From Corythoichthys intestinalis (Eukaryota > Chordata > Actinopteri > Syngnathiformes > Syngnathidae): a DNA stretch of 64,000 nucleotides. Below, piece by piece: positions 10,098 to 20,500 of the stretch (position 1 is its first letter; every line of letters starts with the position of its first letter). The stretch spans positions 52,499,001 to 52,563,000 of the forward strand of contig NC_080400.1 of NCBI RefSeq assembly GCF_030265065.1, in the 5' to 3' direction. Position numbers and translations under genes: made by a program. The notes below the pieces were generated by a model. It made no database searches. It was not told the origin of the DNA and saw only the letters and a list, made by a program, of their open reading frames with translations.

Positions 10098-11722
10098 CAG
10101 TGCCTTGCAAAAGTATTCAGCCCCCTTGAATCTTGCAACCTTTCGCCACATTTCAGGCTTCAAACATAAAGATATGAAATTTAATTTTTTTGTCAAGAAT
10201 CAACAACAAGTGGGACACAATCGTGAAGTGGAACAACATTTATTGGATAATTTAAACTTTTTTAACAAATAAAAAACTGAAAAGTGGGGCGTGCAATATT
10301 ATTCGGCCCCTTTACTTTCAGTGCAGCAAACTCACTCCAGAAGTTCAGTGAGGATCTCTGAATGATCCAATGTTGTCCTAAATGACCGATGATGATAAAT
10401 AGAATCCAAATGTGTGTAATCAAGTCTCCGTATAAATGCACCTGCTCTGTGATAGTCTCAGGGTTCTGTTTAAAGTACAGAGAGCATTATGAAAACCAAG
10501 GAACACACCAGGCAGGTCCGAGATACTGTTGTGGAGAAGTTTAAAGCTGGATTTGGATACAAAAAGATTTCCCAAGCTTTAAACATCTCAAGGAGCACTG
10601 TGCAAGCCATCATATTGAAATGGAAGGAGCATCAGACCACTGCAAATCTACCAAGACCCGGCCGTCCTTCCAAACTAACTTCTCAAACAAGGAGAAAACT
10701 GATCAGAGATGCAGCCAAGAGGCCCATGATCTGGATGAACTGCAGAGATCTACAGCTAAGGTGGGAGAGTCTGTCCATAGGACAACAATCAGTCGTACAC
10801 TACACAAATCTGGCCTTTATGGAAGAGTGGCAAAAAGAAAGCCATTTCTCAAAGATATCCATAAAAAGTCTCGTTTAAAGTTTGCCACAAGCCACCTGGG
10901 AGACACACCAAACATGTGGAAGAAGGTGCTCTGGTCAGATGAAACCAAAATTGAACTTTTTGGCCACAATGCAAAACGATATATTTGGCGTAAAAGCAAC
11001 ACAGCTCTTTACCCTGAACACACCATTCCCACTGTCAAACATGGTGGTGGCAGCATCATGGTTTGGGCCTGCTTTTCTTCAGCAGGGACAGGGAAGATGG
11101 TTAAAATTGACGGGAAGATGGATGCAGCCAAATACAGGAACATTCTGGAAGAAAACCTGTTGGTATCTGCACAAGACCTGAGACTGGGACGGAGATTTAT
11201 CTTCCAACAGGATAATGATCCAAAACATAAAGCCAAATCTACAGTCAATGGTTCAAAAATAAACGTATCCAGGTGTTAGAATGGCCAAGTCAAAGTCCAG
11301 ACCTGAATCCAATCGAGAATCTGTGGAAAGAGCTGAAGACTGCTGTTCACAAACACTCTCCATCCAACCTCACTGAGCTCGAGCTGTTTTGCAAGGAAGA
11401 ATGGGCAAGAATGTCAGTCTCTCGATATGCAAAACTGATAGAAACATACCCCAAGCGACATGCAGCTGTAATTGGAGCAAAAGGTGGCGCTACAAAGTAT
11501 TAACGCAAGGGGGCCGAATAATATTGCACGCCCCACTTTTCAGTTTTTTATTTGTTAAAAAAGTTTAAATTATCCAATAAATTTTGTTCCACTTCACGAT
11601 TGTGTCCCACTTGTTGTTGGTTCTTGACAAAAAATTAAAATTTTATATCTTTATGTTTGAAGCCTGAAATGTGGCGAAAGGTTGCAAGGTTCAAGGGGGC
11701 CGAATACTTTTGCAAGGCACTG
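10098..11722 (+). mobile_element. Tc1-like element, second family, inserted in the hAT target duplication
   Basis: It starts CAGTGCCTTGCAAAAG and ends CTTTTGCAAGGCACTG with TA at 10096-10097 and 11723-11724. Terminal inverted repeats are about 215 bp each. It is the same family as the fragment at 1-59. Confidence 0.93.
10489..11503 (+). pseudogene. Tc1-like transposase with two frameshifts
   Basis: The frame starts MKTKEHTRQVRD with a helix-turn-helix (GYKKISQALNISRSTVQ). The catalytic region has [26 protein letters not shown] and DLNPIENLW, so all three acidic residues are present, and it ends GGATKY. The reading frame shifts by one base near 10722 and again near 11248, each consistent with a single-base loss. 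About 338 residues would be expected, a normal Tc1 length. Confidence 0.9.
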
Positions 11723-11784
11723 TATATACCATGGATATTTAAAGTCTTCACATGTCTGACCAAACGTATTTGTTTATTATAAAG

Positions 11785-12602
11785 TAGGGCTGTCAAACGA
11801 TTAAAAATTTTAATCGAGTTAATTACAGCTCAAAAATTAATTAATCGTAATTAATCGCAATTAATCGCAATTCAAACCATCTATAAAATATGCCATATTT
11901 TTCTGTGAATTATATATATATTCTGTAAAATAAATTGTTGGAATGGAAAGATAAGACACAAGATGGATATATATATACATTCAACATACGGTACATAAGG
12001 ACTGGAGTGGGCATTTCAATCTACTGTCATTCAAATCTGTCTATGCTGTCCTCACTCCGAAGCGTCTACTTTTTCCAACGCTAGACAGCTAGTGAACGAC
12101 GCCTTAATAATCAGACTTCTTCCTTTTTCATCTGATTTATTAATAAATTGGTCTCAAACCATTGTCCCCTTTAAAACTACAAAAAAAAGTACACAAGCAT
12201 TGCATTAGCAACAACGTTAGCTTAGCACGCTATACAGGTTAACTAAACATAAACAAAAAGCGTCTCATACAAAAAATATAACATTTCGCTTATTACCATA
12301 ATATGTACATTCTTTACAACAACCATACTTACGGACAAATCTTGTCCAAGGATCATATAAGCACAACAGAGACGTCTTGCAGCCATATTGAACGAGAGGA
12401 GAAAACCAATAAACCATGTAAAACCATGTCGCAAAGCGACCACAAGAGTTCGCTGTTAGCACAAAAAGCCTTGCTGTAAAACTTACCAAAAGGCAGAATA
12501 CTGTCTGAGCGGGACATGTGCGTTAATTGCGTCAAATATTTTAACGTGATTAATTAAAAAAATTAATTACCGCGCATTAACGCGTTAATTTTGACAGCCC
12601 TA
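11785..12602 (-). mobile_element. Non-autonomous hAT element, TAGGGCTGTCA family
   Basis: Ends are TAGGGCTGTCAAACG and TTTTGACAGCCCTA. An exact 8-bp target duplication TTATAAAG is at 11777-11784 and 12603-12610, the hAT signature. Subterminal AATTAATCG repeats fill both ends and no transposase is present. Relatives are at 41760-42603, 57457-58254, 58405-59098 and 59175-59247. The minus strand is assigned because its interior runs inverted relative to the other copies. Confidence 0.9.
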
Positions 12603-12610
12603 TTATAAAG

Positions 12611-13584
12611 TGAAAAAAAAAAAATTCTAAAAGTTTCCGCGATTAATGTGACATATAACCTGCAAACTCAATTAAGAAAAAAAGCATCTTTTTAAGAGGG
12701 GAAGTTAAAAAAAAATATTTAAAAAAGCCGAAATATTATGGTTGCACAAGTGTGCACATCCGATAACTGTTAAGTGAATGTGGCCAAAAACCAATGAGAT
12801 TTTAACTCTTAGAACGGAAAAACATACAGACAGACCCGCAACCATATAAGCTGCCTCTAAATAATTCCAAATTTATTTCCGTCATTGTAGGAGAATTTTT
12901 CCTGGATTTTTTTTTTTTTACCGCTGCGGAAGCTTGAAGATTGTGTGCTAGCACTGCCATTTAATTTAAAGTGTTCATAATTTCCTCTATCTTGTCCGAG
13001 GCAGAATGTTCAGTAGAAGAAAAAAAGTTGCAAAGACAAGTAACCACCAGTGAAGTGCGACCACCGTTTTCCCCCCAGTTGTTAGTTACGAAGTTAAATA
13101 TCAAAAATAATATGACCACAAAAAAAATTGTATCTGAATAGGAGTCTGTACAATTTAAATATTTACTGTACAATGGTTACCCTTTTTAGGCTTGTATAAT
13201 CATTCTTTTAATTTGAGAAATATTCAGTTATTTTCAGAAATGTCCTGAAGTCTGACAATGTCACGGTGTTTAATCTGCATGCTCATGTCTAAACGGAATT
13301 TGTTTGTTCACTTTACGTATTACATATAATTTACCACTTAGCGACACCGAAGCAAATATTAAAATGTTTTTATCTCTTCTACTGAATTTGGGCATGAATT
13401 GACTAAATGTCTGTGTAAGTCAAATTACCAGCACCAGCACAAACACACATTGAGGCTTAGGAAATCTCTATCATACAAACAATGCCCTCAGCGCAATTCC
13501 TGGTTCTTTTATTGTTACAAACACGTGTTCATTTGCTGCTCCAGAGCTTTTAAAGATTATTTATTGCCAGCGTTACTAAACAAT
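12611..13584. other. Non-coding stretch, nothing recognised
   Basis: AT-rich sequence with T and A runs. I found no gene, repeat end or RNA in it. Confidence 0.4.
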
Positions 13585-13877
13585 TACAGTGGGGCAAATA
13601 AGTATATAGTCAACCACTAATTGTGCAAGTTCTCCCACTTAAAAAATATTAGAGAGGCCTGTAATTGTCAACATGGGTAAACCTCAACCATGAGAGACAG
13701 AATGTGGGAAACCCTCCCCAGAAAATCACATTGTTTGATTTTTAAATAATTTATTTGCAAATCATGGTGGAAAATAAGTATTTGGTCAATACCAAAAGTT
13801 CATCTCAATACTTTGGTATGTACCCTTTGTTGGCAATAACTGAGACCAAACGTTTTCTACAACTCTTCACAAGCTTT

Positions 13878-14664
13878 TCACACACTTGCTGGTATTTTGG
13901 CCCATTCTTCCATGCAGATCTCCTCTAAAGCAGTGATGATTTGGGGCTTTCCTTGGGCAACACGGACTTTCAACTCCCTCCACAGATTTTCTATGGGGTT
14001 GAGATCTGGAGACTGGCTAGGCCACTCACGGACCTTGAAATGCTTCTTACGAAGCCACTCCTTTTTTGCCCTGGCTGTGTGTTTGGGATCATTGTCATGC
14101 TGAAAGACCCAGCCATGGCTCATCTTCAATGCCCTTGCTGATGGAAGGAGATTTTCACTCAAAATCTCTCGATACATGGCCCCATTCATTCTTTCCTTTA
14201 CACAGATCAGTCGTCCTGGTCCCTTTGCAGAAAAACAGCCCCAAAGCATGATGTTTCCACCCCCATGCTTCACAGTGGGTATGGTGCAATTCAGTATTCT
14301 TTTTCCTCCAAACACAAGAAACTGTTTTTCTACCAAAAAGTTCTATTTTGGTTTCATCTGACCATACCACATTCTCCCAGTCCTCTTCTGGATCCTCCAA
14401 ATGCTCTCTCGCGAACCGCAGACTTGCCTGGACGTGTACTTTCTTCAGCAGGGGGACACGTCTGGCAGTGCAGGATTTGAGTCCCTGGCGGCGCGTTGTG
14501 TTACTGATAGTAGCCTTTGTTACTGTAGTCCCAGCTCTCTGTAGGTCATTCACTATGTCCCCCCGTGTGGTTCTGGGATTTTTGCTCACCGTTCTTGTTA
14601 TCATTTTGACGCCACGGGGGTGAGGAGGGAGTTGAAAGTCCGTGTTGCCCAACGACAGCCCCAA
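13878..14664 (-). pseudogene. Tc1-like transposase remnant (third family), minus-strand part
   Basis: Read on the minus strand, the frame has the DNA-binding remnant [19 protein letters not shown], then [16 protein letters not shown], then in another frame [14 protein letters not shown] and [12 protein letters not shown]. At least one frameshift (about 14160-14336) separates the two parts and the N-terminus is replaced by the inverted 3' segment. A second copy of the C-terminal 60 residues is on the plus strand at 14620-14802, ending NKGYITKC. Confidence 0.88.
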
Positions 14665-14802
14665 AACATCACTGCTCTAGAGGAGATCTGCATGGAGGAA
14701 TGGGCCAAAATACCAGCAACAGTGTGTCAAAAGCTTGTGAAGAGTTACAGAAAACGTTTGGCCTCCGTTATTGCCAACAAAGGGTACATAACAAAGTGTT
14801 GA
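14620..14802 (+). pseudogene. Inverted second copy of the Tc1 transposase C-terminus
   Basis: It reads [13 protein letters not shown], then [15 protein letters not shown] and [12 protein letters not shown], the C-terminus of the third-family transposase. It lies opposite to the main remnant in the same element. Confidence 0.85.
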
Positions 14803-15029
14803 GATGAACTTTTGGTATTGACCAAATACTTATTTTCCACCATGATTTGCAAATAAATTCTTTGAAAATCAAACAATGTGATTTTCTGTTTTTTTTTTTT
14901 CACATTCTGTCTCTCATGGTTGAGGTTTACCCATGTTGACAATTACAGGCCTCTCTAATATTTTCAAGTGAGTGAACAATTAGTGGTTGACTAAATACTT
15001 ATTTTCCCCACTGTGAGTGCAATATTCAG

Positions 15030-16080
15030 GACATCACATTTTAAGGAAAGGGGTGTCAACGGACCCTGGAAAGATTTCTGCTTTTTCGAATTGGCCCTAC
15101 CCTACCACGGTGACCGAGCTGAGGTCTTTCATTGGCTTTGCCAGCTACTACCGAAGGTTTGTGGATAAATTCGCAGAGTGACCCAGATCGAATCTGAGTG
15201 ATGCCTGGTCAGAGGAATGCGAGAACAGCTTCCAGGAACTGATGTCTCATCCTTTAAGTACACCTATTCTTGATTTTGCTAACTTTTCTCTGCCATTTAT
15301 TCTCGAGGTAGATGCCAGCCACTTGGGTGTTGGAGCAGTCCTCACACAGGAGCAGGGAAGAAAGGTAAGGCCTGTGGCCTATGCCAGTCACAGTCTGCAT
15401 CATGTGGAGAAAAACTACAGCTCCATGAAATTGGAGAAGTGGCTGCTGTGAAGTGGGCTATGGCAGAGAAGTTTAAAGATGACGTCTGTGGCCATCGATG
15501 CGTTGTGTGGATAGACAACAAACCTCTGAGCCACTTGGGAACTGCCAATCTTGAAACGACGGAGCAGCGTTGGATTGCTGACCTGTCTCTCTTTCGCTAC
15601 ACAGTGAGGTACCGTCCAGGGCGTATTCATAAGAATGCAGATGCTCTTTCCAGACATCAAAGTGCCTGTCCAGTCGGAGGCCAGTTGGAGCACTACCTAC
15701 CTGACACCCAGCTCCCCAAATCCCTCGGAGTACACGTTGGTCAGCAGCTCCCGGAAGCCACCCAGACAATCATTGCTGCCCACCTGTGCCGCAAACTAGA
15801 GGACATGAGCATCCTTCAGCAATCAGACCCTTCCATTGTGGCGTTCCTAAAGTACTGGAGATAGCAAAGAGTGCCAAGTCGGGCTGAAAAAGGGAAGCCA
15901 AGTCCTCAAGCACCGGGTCTTTGAAGCAGTGACAGCGGATTGCGCAGCTGGAGCGACTGTTGTGTCGTCACCTGCTGAGGCCAGATGGTGGTGAAGAGGT
16001 CTTCCAGCTGCTGTTACCAGAGAGCCTGCAGGAAGAGGTGTTGCAGGAGGTGAAATGGATGGAAGTCTTCACCATCAGTG
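15030..16080 (+). mobile_element. Ty3/Gypsy-like pol fossil fragment
   Basis: The fragment carries the end of a reverse transcriptase (TELRSFIGFASYYRRFVDKF), an RNase H region (ILEVDASHLGVGAVL, then RPGRIHKNADALSRH) and a short downstream integrase-side piece. No LTRs were seen next to it. It is broken, with several breaks, and looks old. Confidence 0.85.
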
Positions 16081-16801
16081 TTGGATATGAATAGGCTCAG
16101 ATACACTTTGCCACACACCCTCTCAGTCTCTTTTTTGTAGTCACTTTCAATGTCTCTCCTAATGAGGCAAATTCACTCCTGAGCTTGTACCATCCTCTTC
16201 GTCACGCAGCAGACTTGCTTTTCGAAAACCGTTGGTGATGGTGGATTTTTTTCACACTGCTCCACGTTGTCAGGGTCCACTGGCAGACTTGTGCAAAAGT
16301 TGCTCTTCGCATGCGGCCAGTTTTGGTGAACGATTTCTCGCTGCTGGTCATCCAAGCCTCCCATTCAACTCAGAGTGCCCCTTTAAATGCACGATTCACA
16401 TTAATGTCAAGTTGCTGCAAACAATTTGTTGTGCCCACATGAATCACAGCTGGATTGGAGTTTGTCCTCTTGATGGCAGCTTACATGCAGCAGCTCTGTT
16501 TCCTTCTTGATCAGCCACTTCGGTTGCTTTTAACTTAAAGGCTACGTCATATGCATTTCTTCTAGCATTTTCCATGATGAGGGTCTGCTAATTTTACTCA
16601 TGCACAAAGATGAGGGTCTGCTACTTTTATTCATGCACAAAGCACAAAGTTAAATTACTGATAATAGTGCAAACTAGCGTCTCCCTTGACACATATATTC
16701 CACGTGTCTCACTGTTACATTTTTTGCTCGAGTGCCCCTGACGGCCGTATGAAAAATCAATAAATTGGCCGCATCATTGCACCCGCAGCAGGATTCAAAA
16801 T

Positions 16802-16824
16802 GGGGGGGGGGGGGGGGGGGGGGT
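16802..16824 (+). repeat. Homopolymer of 23 G
   Basis: The run is uninterrupted. It could fold as a G-quadruplex, but its length may also be an assembly artefact. Confidence 0.8.
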
Positions 16825-17147
16825 AGCGGCTTGTAGTCCCGAAATTACGGTGGATGGAGTTTTAGAAATCAGTTTCTCTTTTATACCTTGTTTCAGTCTA
16901 ATGCAGTAGCCTACTGCATGCGTAAAACCTGTTGTGTGTTACATGACATAACTGTGTGCCAAAAGCGTTTTTTGCCTTCTTGTGGTGTTATGACGTTAGG
17001 CATCATTTTGACTTGTTTAAAAGGCATTACATCAAAGTTGGATCAGCATGCAGTGTGATTTTCCTCTTTAATTTTGAGCATAATTCCAACAGACGTCCAT
17101 GGGTTGATACATTTGATTTTCATTGATAATTTTTGTGATTTTGTTGT

Positions 17148-17273
17148 CAGCACATTCAACTATGGAAAGAACAAAGTATTTAATAAAACTGTTTTAATCA
17201 TTCAGATCTACAGCACATTCAACTATGGAAAGAACAAAGTATTTAATAACACTATTTCAATCATTCAGATCTA
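17148..17273. repeat. 63-bp tandem repeat, two copies
   Basis: The units begin at 17148 and 17211 and differ at only a few bases. Confidence 0.85.
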
Positions 17274-17578
17274 CAACATGTTACTTTAGTGTTTCCTTCA
17301 TTTTTTGAGCAGTGTAAGTATGCACAACATCTATAGCCGTCAATGGCGATCAGCATTCTCGCTCAATGCCATCCCTCCTGGTTCCAACAGATTTGACTAA
17401 AAATTGTCCATATACTGAGCCTTTTAATAGCAAATAATTAAGTGTATTTTACATTCATTAACATAGTTTCCCGTTTGGGATCCCCGGGACGTCCCTTGTA
17501 ATCCAAAAAGCATCCAAACCGGTGACTGTCGGCATCCATTGGCGGGGTTTTCCATGCCTGACTGTCAAAAAGTGAGAA

Positions 17579-20500
17579 TTAGGTCTTTTGGTCGTCTTGC
17601 TCGCACCGCGAATAATAACCGCACTTCAACACGCGGTCGACGGCGGGAATGAGTTTTTGCTGGAAATCCAACAGCCTCTTATCCAGAATGGGTTCCTTCT
17701 GCTTACGCATTTGGGACGAAATGTCGCGGACGTGAACCACGCGACAAACTTCCTCCGGGACCAGATAGGATTTCCCGGATCGTCTCGTCACCAAGTGCAC
17801 CGACGTCTCTTCCGTCAATCTGTCAAAAGACGTGAAATTTCAATTGAGTGAAACAAACGCTGTTCAGTTTATGGAATTGGATTGGAATCTGTTGCTAGGT
17901 TTCCTGGCACATTTTGCAAAGTACCAATATGGCAATAAAATGACTTATCGATAACGGGGAGGACTAGCAAATTGTACTTTTTGACATTGGCGGAGTTTGA
18001 CTTTTTGGGGCAGGGGGGGCACAAAATGTAGATGACCCCGAAACGCAGTGTCAGCAATAAAATTAACTTACAACAATATTTGTAATAATAAGTTGAAAAT
18101 GAGCGTTTTTTTGTTTCCCATCATTCTTGAGGGGAATTCTAAATCAGGCTGCTTAGGACAGCTATACTCTTTGCAAAGATTGTCATCCATTGAATATGGT
18201 ACGCCCTCCGGTGTCATGCCAATATAGTTACCCTCGTCAAAAATTATACCTCCTGGGCGGAACCACTGCGCTGCTCTGATTTGCTTGATTTCCATGTTTT
18301 GGTGATGTCGTTATCTACGAGGATTTAAAACATGGCCCATCCATTAATTTAAAAAAATATATATACTTTTTTTTTTCTTCTGTCGTATAACGTAACATAC
18401 GTGCTGAACGAAAAAAGGCTGTTACTGTTTTACTCGTACGATGACCTACAACTGTATGGCGTTTCTTCAGTTTAATACACGTCGAAGTCCAAAATATATA
18501 ACTGTGGTTCTTTTCTGGATTCAATTAATTGTTTAAGTCAACATAACTTATAACTAATGTGTGTGTGTGTGTGTGTGCTCCCGCGGCCAGGGGATACAAT
18601 TTTTGACGGGGGTAACTACATTGGCAAGACACCGATGATGGCTCTGTTGTACAATTAGTGTCCTTAGTGGAGCAAATTGAAACTCCGCTCACCATTTTGG
18701 TGGTGCTCTGTGGCGTTTCATGGTCCACATTTTCAATCCTTGGTTCTTGCTCGGTGGTTGTTGTTGCTTTTGAAAGCTTAGGTTTGAGAAAAATACACAT
18801 ATCCATCTTGCTTCTTCGGTCCTCGGGTGGTTTTGGCTAAGCAAAGCAAATGAACGTCTAAGGTGCTCGTCACATGATCAGTTGGAAAAATAATTATGAG
18901 ATGACGTGTGCCCTGTGCAGTTGAGGAAGCGATGCATACACAGCGAGTCCATTTCTCTTATCATCTCTTTTCTCTTCTCCAATAAATTTATTTTGGTGGC
19001 GTCTTGTAACGTAACTCAAATGCTCTTTATCCAACTAAAAGTAACTAACCAAAAGACTCAAAAATGTATTCACAACGGAACAAACAAAATAAGTACATTC
19101 CTTTCGAGCACGATGCACTAAGCCACAGTCAAAAACTGTTTTGCCCTCCTAACTACCAACCCTTGTGTCATGATTAGCTGTCATTTTAAGTGCACAGGGG
19201 CCGACTCCAGGTCAGTGGAAAAAAACGTTTGACAGCCCCGAGTGGCAAGGAGAAAAATTACAATGATAACACAAATCAGGAATATGGCTCATACAAATTT
19301 TGACCCATCATGAATAAAAAAAAAAAAATTTTTTTTGTTTATTTCATTCATTTTTGTTGTCTTTTTTATTGGTTCACATTTTTTATCGACAATATTTTAC
19401 AGGAAAACTCTTAATTTTAAAATCATATATAGGAAATTACATCAATTACATGCAATTACACTTTTCCGCTATCATGGGGGACCTGCCCCCCCTTTAAACT
19501 CCGCATATGCTTTTTGAGATTTAGTTTCATTTGCTGGTTGCCCTACCCAAGGTGGCCGCCTGCTACGCACACTGCTGGGAGAGTGGCAACAAATGAACGT
19601 TCGTTTTCACATTACATCTAGCGCTTTCAATGGCAGCCAAAGAGTAAATAGGAGATGCTTTGACTTTGATGAAATAAAAATTGGTTTAGAAATAAGCAAT
19701 TGTTATGACTTCATTTGAACGTCAAGACACTTACTTTGATGAGAATGTCGCCCCTGCCAACATGGCCGCCCTGAGGCGATTTTGGTAGGTTTTTTTTTTT
19801 TTTTTCATGCGTCTTCCGTAAATTAATATGTGTTTATCGTGAGTAGACATCCAAACCATTGGAAGCAGGAGTTTCATTCGCTGCCAGCCCTCCCACCTCC
19901 AATGGATTGGAGATATAGCACTTTTAATTGCAGCCAATGATATAACTATTCCGGTGGAAAATTTTGGTCATGTGGAAATTTCATTTTGACTGGGAGGGGT
20001 CACTACCTGTACACCTTAGATCATTTCCTGTTGATTTTACGGTATTTCTGGGACACTTCCTGTTCATTGGTCATATCACCATGCTCCTATGATCAATGAA
20101 GTGATCGGAACAAACATACAATCTTTTAGGTGGGTCCTTTAGGTTTAAAGCAGCGAGCCACATCCTTAGTTTATTTTCTGCTGCTGGTTTTGCTGGTTTT
20201 ATTTAAGGCGTATGGCGTGGTAGATCCACACTGTCTATTTGTAGCTGGTCGTTGATCACAACATTCCACATATATACAGTCATGTAAAAAAATTAGGACA
20301 TCCTATGGAAGCCTGTATATTTGGTCATATGGATATTTAATATCCATTTTAACAATCTTGAGAGATTCAAGTAATATAATTAAACAATTAAAAATGAGAA
20401 AATGATTTTTCTTGACTTTCTGTAAAATGTAATTTTAAATAAATGCAATTTCTGTTGAAGAATAAATTAGGACACCCTTACATTCAGTCACACTTAAAAT

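Larger units (their letters stand above)
13587..15013 (-). mobile_element. Tc1-like element, third family, rearranged with inverted 3' ends
   Basis: It starts CAGTGGGGCAAATAAGTAT after TA and ends ACTTATTTTCCCCACTG; the right TA is mutated. The left end holds the transposase 3' half on the minus strand. From about 14620 the same 3' end of the gene begins again on the plus strand and runs to the right end. Both ends therefore derive from the transposase 3' side, giving inverted repeats of about 390 bp, and the normal 5' end is gone. Confidence 0.88.
16081..17578. other. Non-coding stretch with small tandem repeats and a G run
   Basis: No gene was recognised. It contains a 33-bp direct repeat in two copies (16576-16641, unit with GATGAGGGTCTGCT), a run of 23 G (16802-16824) and a 63-bp direct repeat in two copies (17148-17273, unit with CACATTCAACTATGGAAAG). 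Confidence 0.6.

Noticed and set aside
16232-16510. 92-residue plus-strand frame
   Set aside because: No recognisable motif and no splice or promoter support.
18068-18295. 75-residue minus-strand frame as an exon of the GT92 gene
   Set aside because: It has no match to the GT92 domain, and the exons at 22422 and 17819 already join in phase without it.
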